Part shown: piece by piece, positions 52,427 through 61,509 of the stretch
Layout: each line of letters opens with the position of its first letter
Position numbering within the stretch: the stretch's first letter is position 1
Assembly (NCBI GenBank): GCA_036503775.1
Contig: DASXWH010000021.1
Location: forward strand, 1 to 64,000
Origin: Ohtaekwangia sp036503775
GTDB lineage: Bacteria; Bacteroidota; Bacteroidia; Cytophagales; Cyclobacteriaceae
Direction of reading: 5' to 3'
Length of the DNA: 64,000 bases
Notes under the pieces: model-generated
The model's database searches: none
Told to the model about the DNA's origin: nothing
What the model saw: only the letters and a program-made list of their open reading frames with translations
Program-made: the position numbers and the translations under genes

Positions 52427-55213
52427 TTAAAAGACTTTATAAGAGAATCCAAGGGTGAACAGCTGGCCAAACCGGTTAGACTGAATGACCTGATCTTTGT
52501 CACGGTCGAAGTCACCATCGCCATTGCCGTCCTGGAGCAGAACATACTTCTGATTGAGTATATCTGATATGCTGAACTTCACCTGATATCTTTCCTTGAA
52601 CGTTTTGGTCATGGCAAAATCAAGGACATTCCGTGGCATTTCATAAATGTCTTCATCCAGTAACTTTGGATTCTGCTCATCAGTGTAAGCTCCTACAGCA
52701 AACAACCTCTTTCCTGCTACATTATAAAGCAGGGATACCTGCAGACCTCTTTCGTCATCGTTATAGTAAGCCCCGGCATTGATCACATATGGGGATTGCC
52801 CCATCAATGGGCGCTCTGGCAAGTTGCCTACGGTGACCTTGCTTTCAATGAAGGCTGCATTAAAGAGCAAATTCATGCGGTTGATAAATTTTGAAGACGT
52901 AATCTCAAACAGTGATTTACGAATATCAATTTCAACTCCATAGTTTGTCGCTTCTGCCGCATTGACGAAATTGAATGTTCTCATGGCTCCGCTGCCCGGA
53001 ACAACATTCATTTCAATAGCATCTTCAAAGTCTTTATAGAAAACGCCAAGGGTAATAATTTCTGTTTTGGAAGGATAAAGCTCCCAGCGCAAGTCGTAGT
53101 TCTGAATCTTTGCTGTACGCAACTGAGGATTACCTGTGGTTACCCAGTTATATTCAAAATCATAAAATCCGAAAGGTGCTATTTCCCTGAACTCCGGTCG
53201 GTTCAGTGATTGACCATAGGTTGCTCTCACCAGCATCTTCTCGGTTATGTTGTATGATACGTTTGCTGAAGGAAGTAAACGCTTCACCTGGGGCTTGTCG
53301 ATATCCACTCCTTTAAGTCCCTGGGTATTGTCTTCAAGGCGGGCACCACCGGCAATATTTATTTTCTTTGACACCGGTAGGTTAAGACCTACATAGTATG
53401 CCGACAGTTTATTGGAAGCATCATATGAATCGGTAATGTTGGTTGACTCATCCAACATCAAGCCATCGGTGGTATTGATATTGCTGTTTTTAAACAGATC
53501 ATCTATATCCAGATCCTCCAACGCTTCATCGTATCCGATGTTGACTTTATAACCGAGGTTTCTGGCATCAAACTCACGTTCCTTATTCTCATAGAAGAAT
53601 CCAGCAGATACAACAGGTAAGAATTTATCAGATATCTCCAGTGTATGGTCAATTCCGATAGAACCTGAATACGCAGACTCGTCCATGTTCAGATAAATCC
53701 TTCCCAAATAAAAGGTCTGTGCAGCACCTACGGGTAAAAAGTTTTTCTCAGTTCCGGTTTGTGTATCAATGTCTCTGCGATATCTTCTCAGATCCGGAAG
53801 GTCTCTGTATGATGTGCTATAGTTTAAAACCCAGTTTACATTTGTGCGGCCTTCAAATAATTTGTGCTTACCTAACAGTTGGCCTGAATAAACTCCTCTG
53901 AATACTTCCTGAAAAGCACCAAACCGCGCAGTATAGCCATCCTGGATATTGGTTCCGGAACGCTCAATGTAGGTTGAGTTATTGATCTGGTTGTACAGGT
54001 TTTTAAACTCAATGGTGTTGTTATCGTCTAACCGGAATGCCCAGTTGAACAAACCACCCAGGCGAGTATTCTGATTGTTCTGATCATCATTATAGATGTA
54101 GGTAGGATTTGTTTTATCAGCATTGAAATCATACTCATTGAAGTCCTGGCGCAAAACCGGATAACGTGTTTTTGTATTGCTCCAGTTAATTGCAGTGATG
54201 TTGCCAACCTGGATGTTTCCAATGTTGAATTTGAAGCTTCCGGAAACCGATGCGCTTTGATCAAGAACAGCATTGACTTTCTCCGGAACCCAATTGTTTG
54301 GAAGTGAACGGCCTGCTTTGTTCAGTTGATTTTCACCTGAAACTGTTCTTATGTCTTTGGGGAAACCCGCAGGCAGATCATTCTGACCGCTGTTGAATCC
54401 AAGAGCCTGAAGGTCGCCCCGCTCACCCCGGTAAAAATCTTCAAGTGAAGTACCGTTTCTGAAACCTGTTGAATAGCCAACACTAAGGGTATTTTCATCA
54501 GGGATACCTTTTGTTGCAATCTTCACAATACCGCCAGCAAAATCGCCAGGTAATTCAGGTGAAGGGCTTTTAAATACCAGCATCTGATCGATCTGTCCGC
54601 TGGGGATAATATCAAATGCAAAAGATCTTTTATCGGCTTCCATGCTGGGTGCATAGGCACCGTTAAGCATGGTAACATTATAACGTTCACTCAAACCGCG
54701 GATAACCACGAAACGTCCACCCATGATGGAAACACCGGGAACACGTTTTACTACTTCTGCTGCGTCACGATCGGGGCTTCTCACTATCATCTCCGAAGAG
54801 ATACCGGTAACCACGAGTTTGCTGTCGCGAATGGAAGCCATCAATGCGAAGTCATTATCAATCGTGCGTGTTCCGGTAACTACTACTTCCTGAAGTTCTG
54901 AAACATCTTCTGAAAGCTGGATATCAACGTTGCTCCGTTTGCCATTCTCCACCAGTACGTCAGGTACCGTGTGCGTTTTATACGTGATGTAAGATATCTG
55001 CAGTGTGTACGTACCGGCTGCAACATTATTGATTAAAAACTTTCCTTCAATGTCAGTGGAAGCACCCAACTGTGTTCCCTGGATCAGAACGCTGCCGCCA
55101 ATGATTGCTTCACCGGTTTTTGAATCTGTTACCGTACCCGAAATAGATCCCTGCGCGAAAGCCCAGACCGCTGAAATCATCATTGCCGAAGAGAGTAGAA
55201 ACCTTCTTAACAT
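52427..55213 (-). CDS. TonB-dependent receptor
   Basis: A 928-residue outer-membrane receptor. After the signal peptide (LLSSAMMISAVWAFAQ) comes a carboxypeptidase-regulatory-like domain at about 22-105 (GSISGTVTDSKTGEAIIGG), then a plug at about 120-235 with ELQEVVVTGTRTI, DAAEVVKRVPGVSIMGGR and RFVVIRGLSERYNVTMLNG, then a large beta-barrel ending in an aromatic residue (GFSYKVF). The ATG at 55213 is chosen over an upstream TTG because the signal peptide then begins at once. The ligand is unknown; the neighbouring beta-helix lipoprotein is the likely partner. The usual SusC/SusD pair is absent. Confidence 0.9.
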   Translation of the reverse strand: MLRRFLLSSAMMISAVWAFAQGSISGTVTDSKTGEAIIGGSVLIQGTQLGASTDIEGKFLINNVAAGTYTLQISYITYKTHTVPDVLVENGKRSNVDIQLSEDVSELQEVVVTGTRTIDNDFALMASIRDSKLVVTGISSEMIVRSPDRDAAEVVKRVPGVSIMGGRFVVIRGLSERYNVTMLNGAYAPSMEADKRSFAFDIIPSGQIDQMLVFKSPSPELPGDFAGGIVKIATKGIPDENTLSVGYSTGFRNGTSLEDFYRGERGDLQALGFNSGQNDLPAGFPKDIRTVSGENQLNKAGRSLPNNWVPEKVNAVLDQSASVSGSFKFNIGNIQVGNITAINWSNTKTRYPVLRQDFNEYDFNADKTNPTYIYNDDQNNQNTRLGGLFNWAFRLDDNNTIEFKNLYNQINNSTYIERSGTNIQDGYTARFGAFQEVFRGVYSGQLLGKHKLFEGRTNVNWVLNYSTSYRDLPDLRRYRRDIDTQTGTEKNFLPVGAAQTFYLGRIYLNMDESAYSGSIGIDHTLEISDKFLPVVSAGFFYENKEREFDARNLGYKVNIGYDEALEDLDIDDLFKNSNINTTDGLMLDESTNITDSYDASNKLSAYYVGLNLPVSKKINIAGGARLEDNTQGLKGVDIDKPQVKRLLPSANVSYNITEKMLVRATYGQSLNRPEFREIAPFGFYDFEYNWVTTGNPQLRTAKIQNYDLRWELYPSKTEIITLGVFYKDFEDAIEMNVVPGSGAMRTFNFVNAAEATNYGVEIDIRKSLFEITSSKFINRMNLLFNAAFIESKVTVGNLPERPLMGQSPYVINAGAYYNDDERGLQVSLLYNVAGKRLFAVGAYTDEQNPKLLDEDIYEMPRNVLDFAMTKTFKERYQVKFSISDILNQKYVLLQDGNGDGDFDRDKDQVIQSNRFGQLFTLGFSYKVF

Positions 55214-55545
55214 AAATTCTAATTTGACACAAAGGTGAGCCTTCAATATTACCTGACAGGCACGCCTTTGTTACCAAATTGTTAAGAGGGAAATATTAGC
55301 CAAACGCTCGTTCTGCCTTCGTTTGCAATGGTTTTCGATTTCACTGATGATTCTCAGCGGGTTTGATTTTGTTCGGCCTTAACAATTCTTACATCATTTT
55401 TTAACCCGCATAACGCGGAGGTAATAAAAGAAAATTGGGGTTTCTTCAGAGTAAACAAAATAGCCAGAAGGTCCTCGGTCGACAGTCAACGGACAACGGT
55501 TAACATTAATTAGCTCGCTGTGGTCTGTGGACCGTGGACTGTTGA
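55214..55545. other. Intergenic region upstream of TonB receptor
   Basis: About 330 nt between the receptor's start and the end of the MoxR gene upstream on the same strand. It holds a direct-repeat box (55268-55285), a -7-like TAATATTG (55251-55244, minus) and a hairpin-like repeat (55478-55546). No open frame or RNA gene was recognised. Confidence 0.6.
55268..55285. promoter_or_regulatory. 11-bp-period direct repeat upstream of TonB receptor
   Basis: TTGTTAC, the spacer CAAA, then TTGTTAA. The near edge is 55 nt from the receptor start codon, exactly as at the lipoprotein gene. The 7+4+7 layout is that of E. coli Pho boxes, but the sequence differs and regulation by phosphate is only a hypothesis. 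Confidence 0.5.
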
Positions 55546-55546
55546 C
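55478..55546. repeat. Imperfect inverted repeat, possible dispersed intergenic element
   Basis: The left arm (55478-55505, starting GTCGACAGTCAACGG) matches the reverse complement of the right arm (55519-55546, starting GTCAACAGTCCACGG) over about 28 nt with spaced mismatches. The right arm ends at the first base of the MoxR stop codon. Repeats of this style (GTCAACAGTCCACGGTCC) are common between genes in some Bacteroidota genomes. It could be a terminator for the MoxR gene. Confidence 0.55.
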
Positions 55547-56532
55547 TATTTATTAATGGGAACTTTGTTCAGAATGGTCTTGATCACATCTGCCGTACGC
55601 ACGTTGTCTGCCTCTGCTTCATAGTTGAGGATGATACGGTGATTCATCACATCGAGCGCAACTTCTTTGATGTCTTCCGGCAACACGTAGTCACGGCCTT
55701 CCATATACGCCATTGCTTTGGCAGCCAGATTAAGGTTGATACTTGCCCGTGGTGATGCACCGAACTGAATGTACTGAGCCTGTTCATTCAATTTATAATC
55801 CAGCGGTTTACGTGTAGCATAAACCAACTCAATGATGTAACGCTCCAGTGATTCGGAAATTTTTACTTTGTTCACCTGATCACGGATGGCAAAGATCTCT
55901 TCCTTGGTAAGCAGCGTACCTACCTTGAAATCAAACTTCATATTTGAAATTCTGCGCATGATCTCGATCTCCTGATCTTTTGTCGGATAGTCGACAAACA
56001 CTTTCATCATGAAGCGATCGACCTGTGCTTCGGGAAGTGGATATGTACCTTCCTGATCAACCGGGTTTTGTGTAGCCATTACCAGGAATGGTCTGTCAAG
56101 CTTGAATGTTGTTTCACCGATCGTCACCTGTTTCTCCTGCATGGATTCAAGCAAAGCGGATTGCACTTTAGCAGGTGAACGGTTGATCTCATCCGCCAGA
56201 ATGATATTGGCGAAAATGGGCCCTTTCTTTACTTCAAACTTGCCTTCTTTCTGATTGTAGATCATCGTCCCCACCAGATCGGCCGGCAGAAGATCAGGCG
56301 TAAACTGGATACGTTGAAAATCCAAATGTAAAACCTGCGCGAGGGTACTAACAGTAAGTGTTTTGGCCAGTCCGGGTACACCTTCCAACAATATGTGGCC
56401 GTTGGTGAATAATCCGATCAGCAGACGGTTAACCATATACTCCTGACCCACCACCACTTTTCCTACTTCGGCATAAACCTGTTTTATCTTTTCCTTGTGC
56501 TCTTCGTGCTTTTCAACGGCAACTGCTTCCAT
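55546..56532 (-). CDS. MoxR-family AAA ATPase
   Basis: A 328-residue cytoplasmic AAA+ ATPase. Walker A is EGVPGLAKTL near residue 53, Walker B is IILADEINRSPAKVQSALLE, sensor 1 is MATQNPVDQEGTYPLPEAQ and the sensor 2 Arg is in GASPRASINLNL. MoxR proteins are chaperones that help assemble or activate proteins such as VWA-domain partners. Here no DUF58 or VWA gene is in the window (the downstream side is the intergenic region). The stop is TAG. The start is ATG 56532, divergent from a phosphatase gene. Confidence 0.93.
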   Translation of the reverse strand: MEAVAVEKHEEHKEKIKQVYAEVGKVVVGQEYMVNRLLIGLFTNGHILLEGVPGLAKTLTVSTLAQVLHLDFQRIQFTPDLLPADLVGTMIYNQKEGKFEVKKGPIFANIILADEINRSPAKVQSALLESMQEKQVTIGETTFKLDRPFLVMATQNPVDQEGTYPLPEAQVDRFMMKVFVDYPTKDQEIEIMRRISNMKFDFKVGTLLTKEEIFAIRDQVNKVKISESLERYIIELVYATRKPLDYKLNEQAQYIQFGASPRASINLNLAAKAMAYMEGRDYVLPEDIKEVALDVMNHRIILNYEAEADNVRTADVIKTILNKVPINK

Positions 56533-56627
56533 ACAAAGTATTTCATTTTAAACCTGCCAAAAATAGCGCAATTATTGACATTTCGGGCTTCAAATTTTAC
56601 AGAATGCCCGCTGGAAAGATCAGAGGT

Positions 56628-57314
56628 ATGAGAAGAACTTTTGTAGTAGGTGACATTCACGGAGCCTACCGTGCTTTGCGTCAATGCCTGGAGCGATCAG
56701 CGTTTAATTTTAGGGAAGATCACCTGATTTGTCTAGGTGATGTGTGTGACGGATGGCCTGAAACAAAACCATGTATTGATCTCTTGCTGGAAGTCAAAAA
56801 CCTGACATACATCCTCGGCAATCACGACACCTGGGCACTCGACTGGATGAAAACCGGAACCATACATGATGTGTGGTATGCGCAGGGAGGTGAAGCTACC
56901 ATTCTGTCGTATACCGATGAAGTACCAGTAAGGCACAGGCTTTTTTTGGAAAAGGCCGTTCCGTATTACCTGGTTGACAACAAACTATTTGTTCATGCAG
57001 GAATTGATCCGTTGCGTCCGTTGGAAGAACAGGATAACAGCACTTTTCTCTGGGACAGGAACCTGGCCCGAACGGTTATGGAATTTCATTTGAAAAAAAT
57101 TGAAGGGAAACTCACCACGTACAGGGAAGTTTATCTTGGTCACACACCCGTACCCTATGCCCAGCCCCTTCACTGGGGTGATGTCTATTTAATGGACACC
57201 GGGGCGGGATGGTCGGGCGTGCTTTCCATGATGGATATTGATACAAAAGAAGTTTTTGCCAGTGATGCTGTCCCTTCACTTTATCCAGGTATAAAAGGAA
57301 GAGTGAAGCGTTAG
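56628..57314 (+). CDS. Serine/threonine-type metallophosphatase
   Basis: A 228-residue metallophosphoesterase with the signature VGDIHGAYRAL (GDxHG), LGDVCDGWPE (GDxxDxG, with the last Gly position kept) and LGNHDTW (GNHD), followed by HAGIDPLRP and LGHTPVPYA. This is the bacterial PrpA/PPP-type layout and would use two metals to dephosphorylate proteins or small phosphoesters. A start at ATG 56628 is chosen, since RRTFVVGDIHG is then the N-terminus; an ATG at 56604 is possible. It overlaps the convergent exonuclease gene by 4 bp. Confidence 0.9.
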   Translation: MRRTFVVGDIHGAYRALRQCLERSAFNFREDHLICLGDVCDGWPETKPCIDLLLEVKNLTYILGNHDTWALDWMKTGTIHDVWYAQGGEATILSYTDEVPVRHRLFLEKAVPYYLVDNKLFVHAGIDPLRPLEEQDNSTFLWDRNLARTVMEFHLKKIEGKLTTYREVYLGHTPVPYAQPLHWGDVYLMDTGAGWSGVLSMMDIDTKEVFASDAVPSLYPGIKGRVKR

Positions 57315-58030
57315 CGGTTAACCATAACGGTTAACTCCTGAGGCAGAGTTATGCATTTCAACTTCAGGTATAATTGTGCCAGCACAGCCACATCGCGAAG
57401 GCAGTATTCCTTGATCCGTTCAAGATCCTTTTCCACATGATAAACATGATTGACTTTACTACCGTCAATATCGGTCTTGCTTGAAGGGATATGGAATATC
57501 GTTGCTAACAGATCCAGTGACGTATAATGCTTGTAATCTCCGAATTTCCAGAGCTCCAGTGTATCGAGGTGTTGTGTCTCCCACGGTTTCTTGCCGGAAA
57601 TAGACAATGCCCCTGGTAAACTGATTTCATTGATCAACATGCGTCTGCACAAATAAGGAAAATCAAATTCCTTTCCGTTATGAGCGCATAATTTCAGTGA
57701 AGATTGATTCAGCTTCTCCACCATGGTCTTAAATTCCAGGAGCAAGGTCTTTTCGTCATCACCAAAGTATGCCTTTGTTTTAAGCACGACCTGCCCTCCC
57801 TCATTCTCGACAAACTTGGCTACACAGATGCAGATAATTTTTCCAAACTCGGCATAGATGCCGGCACGTTCGTGGTACAGGTCTTCATCGGTTTGCAGCG
57901 GATCACGTCTGAAGTAATTGGCCTTACGCGACCATTGTACTTTCAACCGTTCATCCAGGGAATTGAAATTATCTGTACTGGCTACTGTCTCGATGTCGAG
58001 AAATAAAACATCACGAAGTTCTGCTAACAT
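57311..58030 (-). CDS. DEDDy-type 3'-5' exonuclease
   Basis: A 239-residue cytoplasmic nuclease of the DnaQ/PolB-like superfamily. Exo I is VLFLDIETVAS (Asp12, Glu14), exo II is LCAHNGKEFDFPYLCRRML (Asp in EFDF) and exo III is EYCLRDVAVLAQLYL (Tyr and Asp of YxxxD). It is a stand-alone exonuclease related to the PolB proofreading domain, and could act in repair. The ATG at 58030 is chosen because the longer frame from 58168 adds a 46-residue hydrophobic stretch with no family match. It is of interest that polA in this window lacks proofreading motifs. Confidence 0.85.
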   Translation of the reverse strand: MLAELRDVLFLDIETVASTDNFNSLDERLKVQWSRKANYFRRDPLQTDEDLYHERAGIYAEFGKIICICVAKFVENEGGQVVLKTKAYFGDDEKTLLLEFKTMVEKLNQSSLKLCAHNGKEFDFPYLCRRMLINEISLPGALSISGKKPWETQHLDTLELWKFGDYKHYTSLDLLATIFHIPSSKTDIDGSKVNHVYHVEKDLERIKEYCLRDVAVLAQLYLKLKCITLPQELTVMVNR

Positions 58031-58055
58031 ATAACGGGGGTTTAAAGTATTCAAG

Positions 58056-58460
58056 TCAGGAATGTAACACACCCTCCATATCCAGTTCTTTAATAAAGGA
58101 AATGTTTTCTTCACGAATAGCATCAGGGACAAAAACAAAACGCTTATCGAAGATCTGATTGCCCACATAGTAGCTCACCCAATACTCATTATTCAGATGA
58201 AAGACGGATGGATCAATCGGTTCTACCACTACAGCCGCATTCGGTTGAATGGTATCCAGGTAGTGGCGCAGAATTGACGTACGTTGTTGTTCTCCATCCT
58301 TCTCTCCATAACCTTTGCTCGCTACCAAAGTATTCTCAATGGCAAAATCATTGTTGTTCAGAAGATAGACTTTCCATTCATCGCTCTCTCCTATATTTTT
58401 CTTCCGGGCAACGGCCAGCGTTACATTCTTTACTTCCGGAATAATAATATCCTTCATCAT
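58056..58460 (-). CDS. Small conserved protein, unknown
   Basis: A 134-residue cytoplasmic protein. The N-terminal half (IPEVKNVTLAVARKKNIGES, then EWKVYLLNNND) and the middle IENTLVASKGYG and RTSILRHYLDTIQPN point to a compact alpha/beta fold, but I do not recognise the family. It overlaps lipB by 4 bp at its start (ATGATGA), so it is translationally coupled to it. It is followed by the exonuclease gene. Confidence 0.75.
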   Translation of the reverse strand: MMKDIIIPEVKNVTLAVARKKNIGESDEWKVYLLNNNDFAIENTLVASKGYGEKDGEQQRTSILRHYLDTIQPNAAVVVEPIDPSVFHLNNEYWVSYYVGNQIFDKRFVFVPDAIREENISFIKELDMEGVLHS

Positions 58461-59173
58461 ATCCAGCTCATCTCAAATTGTTCAGCAATCTTTTCTTTCA
58501 AAATATTCTTTACAACGGTTATGTCCTGCTCTTTGCCAAGTTCCTGTTGCAGCGAAGTCACGGCCTTATCGTTGATTCCGCAGGGCACAATGTAATCGAA
58601 ATATCGCAAGTTGCTATTGATATTAAAAGCAAACCCATGCATGGTGACCCAGCGACTAGTCTTTACACCGAGTGCGCAGATTTTTCTTGCCTTCAGGGTA
58701 TTTTCATGATCGACCCATACTCCGGTAAGTCCGGGAATCCGGCCCGCTTCAACTGAAAACTCTTTCAGGGTTTGGATCAGTGATTCTTCCAACAGGCGCA
58801 TATACTTATGAATGTCCGTGAAGAAATTCTCCAGGTCAAGGATCGGGTAGCCAACGATCTGCCCGGGACCATGATAGGTAATATCCCCGCCCCGATTAAT
58901 GTGGTAGTAAGACGCCTCCACGGTATTCAGTTCCTCCTTGGGTACCAGCAGATTTTTTTCATCCCCGCTCTTTCCCAACGTAAATACGTGCGGGTGTTCG
59001 CAGAAAATAAGGTGATTGGCGGTAGGAATTTGCGCATCCGGTGTCAGATCGCGGTTGGCTGATTTGGTAGCCAGTATCTTTTCAAACAATGAAACCTGAT
59101 AGTCCCACGCCTGCTGATAGTCTTTCAGTCCCAGATCAATAAACTCAGTCTTCTTATTAATTATGGCATTCAC
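58457..59173 (-). CDS. lipB: Octanoyl-ACP:protein transferase
   Basis: LipB moves octanoate from acyl carrier protein to lipoyl domains, the first step of protein lipoylation. The 238-residue protein has the motifs ANHLIFCEHPHVFTLGKSG, HINRGGDITYHGPGQIVGYP, the catalytic Lys region ICALGVKTSRWVTMHGFAFN and YIVPCGI with the catalytic Cys. The start is GTG at 59173. It overlaps the downstream small gene by 4 bp. Confidence 0.96.
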   Translation of the reverse strand: MNAIINKKTEFIDLGLKDYQQAWDYQVSLFEKILATKSANRDLTPDAQIPTANHLIFCEHPHVFTLGKSGDEKNLLVPKEELNTVEASYYHINRGGDITYHGPGQIVGYPILDLENFFTDIHKYMRLLEESLIQTLKEFSVEAGRIPGLTGVWVDHENTLKARKICALGVKTSRWVTMHGFAFNINSNLRYFDYIVPCGINDKAVTSLQQELGKEQDITVVKNILKEKIAEQFEMSWI

Positions 59174-59187
59174 TGCTACCTAAAACC

Positions 59188-60195
59188 CTATTTAAGTTTG
59201 TCAAGTTCCGCTTTCACGAATCCGATAGATTCAGTAGGGTCGGGATCTATGCCATTTTCTTTTGCCAGGAAAAAAGAGATCCAGTCGGTGAGGTGAATGA
59301 GGTAATAATATTGCTCCAGCAAAGAAGCTCCTTCACCAATGATATCGATTACCGTATTTGACTTCTTTTCAAAGATATCACGACAGATCTCCATGCGTTT
59401 TTCCACGCGTTCATGATCATGGTCAGAGTATAAATAGATCGGCTGGATCATCGGCATTATGGATTCAGGAAAGCGCCAGCCGGCCAGTTCATTGTGATTC
59501 ATTTCCGGGAATGTATTCACGTGTGCCATCTGTTTGGCGTTCTCGTTCAACTGCTGTTGAAATCGCAGGGCCATGGCCTGCAAGCGGCTGTCACAATAAA
59601 TCACCGGAAGCTTCCCCTTTAATCGTTTTGCGATAAGTTCAGCTTCTGATTGTATTCCTTTTTCCCCCCGATCAAGAAAATCAATGGCGTTTTCAGTTTC
59701 TTTCATGAATGCCGCACCGATCAGGTTCGTGTGATAGAACAACTGAAGTAAAGCAGTGATGATATAAGGCAGCATCGCCCGTGGTGTTTCCGATCCGGCA
59801 GGCAACTGTATGTACTGAAGATTATATTCCTTACAGATGTCGAGCAGTTTTCCTTCTGAGGCTATACCAATGATCTGCGCTCTTTTTAACAACGCTTTAT
59901 GAAGTGCGGCAATGGTCTCTTCGGTAGTTCCGGTATAGGAGCAGGCAACAAACAGCGTATGCGGACTAACGAATTGCGGGATGTTATAGCTTTTACATAC
60001 GGTGATCGGGAAAGTGATCCTCCCGAAGGTAAGAGACTCTACCAGGTTGGCAGCGATGCCTGAACTTCCCATGCCTGCGATCACAATGTTGCGGGTATCT
60101 GTTCCCTGACGGGCCACGTCAATGGATTGCCCGATCTTCAATGCATCTGCCAGCTGACGGGTAAAACCTTCAATGTATTTTTTTGTGATCGACAT
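59188..60195 (-). CDS. Bifunctional phosphoglucose/phosphomannose isomerase-like protein
   Basis: A 335-residue SIS-domain protein of the PGI/PMI type seen in archaea and some bacteria. It contains IVIAGMGSSGIAANLVE, the sugar-phosphate loop ACSYTGTTEETIAALHK, and a C-terminal PMI-like part with NENAKQMAHVNTFPEMNHNE, which carries the family's Glu and His. It would interconvert fructose-6-P with glucose-6-P and mannose-6-P, though the substrates of this member are unproven. It lies 14 nt upstream of lipB. Confidence 0.82.
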   Translation of the reverse strand: MSITKKYIEGFTRQLADALKIGQSIDVARQGTDTRNIVIAGMGSSGIAANLVESLTFGRITFPITVCKSYNIPQFVSPHTLFVACSYTGTTEETIAALHKALLKRAQIIGIASEGKLLDICKEYNLQYIQLPAGSETPRAMLPYIITALLQLFYHTNLIGAAFMKETENAIDFLDRGEKGIQSEAELIAKRLKGKLPVIYCDSRLQAMALRFQQQLNENAKQMAHVNTFPEMNHNELAGWRFPESIMPMIQPIYLYSDHDHERVEKRMEICRDIFEKKSNTVIDIIGEGASLLEQYYYLIHLTDWISFFLAKENGIDPDPTESIGFVKAELDKLK

Positions 60196-60248
60196 AGTGG
60201 TAATTTCAGTTCAAAGGTAGAATTTAAAGAACGATTTAAGAAGTACCC

Positions 60249-60269
60249 AGCCTGCCGGGAGGCAGGGAT
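60249..60269. repeat. Short GC-rich palindrome upstream of YraN gene
   Basis: CCTGCC, GGGA, GGCAGG form a 6-bp palindromic core, in an otherwise AT-rich region. Similar CCTGCC/GGCAGG blocks occur between genes in several Bacteroidota genomes. One copy is seen here. Confidence 0.35.
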
Positions 60270-60294
60270 ATACGATTTATAACCGTTGACTGTC

Positions 60295-60645
60295 ATGAAA
60301 AATCAAAATGAAATCGGCCAGGAAGGCGAGCGCCTTGCTGCTGAGTTTTTAGTCCGGAAGGGCTTTGAAATTGTGCTGAAAAATTATCGCCACAGGCATG
60401 CTGAAATCGACCTGATCGTTAAGCGCGATGACTGGCTCATCTTTGTTGAAGTAAAAGCCCGGAGCTCGATGGACTACGGTCAGCCGGAAGATTTCGTGGG
60501 AAGCCAGAAAATCTCAAAGATCTTTGAAGCGGCTGAAGAATACATTTTTGCTACCGACTGGCAGGGACACGTACGCTTTGATGTGGTATCGGTTAAGCTC
60601 GGGAATGAACCTGTTATTGAACACTTCGAAGACGCGATCAACTAG
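60295..60645 (+). CDS. YraN family (UPF0102) nuclease-like protein
   Basis: A 116-residue protein of the UPF0102/YraN family, whose fold is that of restriction-type and Holliday-junction nucleases. The motifs are GQEGERLAAEFLVRKG, RHRHAEIDLIV (with the catalytic-like ExD) and VEVKARSS (ExK). The function is not settled. The ATG at 60295 is chosen over a TTG three codons upstream. Its stop overlaps that of the convergent exported protein gene by 4 bp. Confidence 0.88.
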   Translation: MKNQNEIGQEGERLAAEFLVRKGFEIVLKNYRHRHAEIDLIVKRDDWLIFVEVKARSSMDYGQPEDFVGSQKISKIFEAAEEYIFATDWQGHVRFDVVSVKLGNEPVIEHFEDAIN

Positions 60646-61460
60646 TTCGCAGCCATTTTTGTATTGCGGTAAATCTCCTTCCCTTTGTCGTTCCATTCCG
60701 CCTTGATGTAAGGCTTCACTTCTTTGTCAAATGCTTCTTTCGGGAAGGACAGAATCTTTTTGCGTTTGCCATTCGGATAGTACTCCGTCCAGTCGCCTAC
60801 TTTCTGATCCCAGTGATATTCACCCTGCACCGCTAACTGGCCATTTTCATAGAAGAGGAAATAGTATCCTTCCTTCTCCCCAAATTCAATCGGCAGCATC
60901 TCCTTCATCTTCTTTCGTTCCATTGGATCGTAATAACTCACCAACGATTCCTTCGGCCAGCCACGGTAATATTTTTCTTTATCCGTCAGTACGCTGTCGC
61001 GGGTATACGTTACCCACCGGCCATGTTTGGTGCCTTTATAGAAGATACCTTTTTGAAGCACCGCTTCGCCCTGTCTTTTCTCGTAAGGTCCATGCAGGAG
61101 AACACCTTTTGCCGGATCGAATGTGCTGGTCTTCCGGATCTCCTTGCGGGCATAATCATACCAGTAGATATCGCGGACAAAGCTCTGAAGCTTTTCAGGT
61201 TTTTTCAGGTAGTAAAATGTTTCATAGGTAACACGTTCTCCAAATCCTTTGCGGGTAAAACCTTTTTTGGTTTTGATACCATAGAATACTTTCTTCTTGG
61301 GTTTCTTCTTTTTAACCTCAGGTTCTTCTTCTTTCTGAAAATCCAGGGTAACGGGTGTATCCACCGTGAAGCGTTGCTCCTGTGGCTCCGTTTCCTGGGC
61401 ACGAAGAACTATACCAGGAAGTGTGAAGAATGAAACCAGAATGAGTTTTTTCCAATGCAT
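60642..61460 (-). CDS. Exported MORN/YwqK-like repeat protein
   Basis: A 272-residue exported protein: signal peptide (FFTLPGIVLRAQ). The mature N-terminus is an acidic then Lys-rich stretch (EEEPEVKKKKPKKK). The C-terminal half has several short repeats with the MORN/YwqK pattern (GPYEKRQGEAVLQKGIFYKG; ENGQLAVQGEYHWDQKVGDW; YYPNGKRKKI). Such repeats bind phospholipid or protein, and the function is unknown. It is downstream of htpG across a hairpin, and overlaps YraN at its end. Confidence 0.78.
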   Translation of the reverse strand: MHWKKLILVSFFTLPGIVLRAQETEPQEQRFTVDTPVTLDFQKEEEPEVKKKKPKKKVFYGIKTKKGFTRKGFGERVTYETFYYLKKPEKLQSFVRDIYWYDYARKEIRKTSTFDPAKGVLLHGPYEKRQGEAVLQKGIFYKGTKHGRWVTYTRDSVLTDKEKYYRGWPKESLVSYYDPMERKKMKEMLPIEFGEKEGYYFLFYENGQLAVQGEYHWDQKVGDWTEYYPNGKRKKILSFPKEAFDKEVKPYIKAEWNDKGKEIYRNTKMAAN

Positions 61461-61509
61461 AAACCAATAACGATTTGAAAGTTGGAAAAGTGTGAGGAGA
61501 AATACAAGA

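Noticed and set aside
50434..55213. SusC/SusD-type polysaccharide-utilisation locus
   Set aside because: There is a TonB receptor and a lipoprotein, but the lipoprotein is a beta helix and not SusD-like, and no glycoside hydrolase is adjacent.
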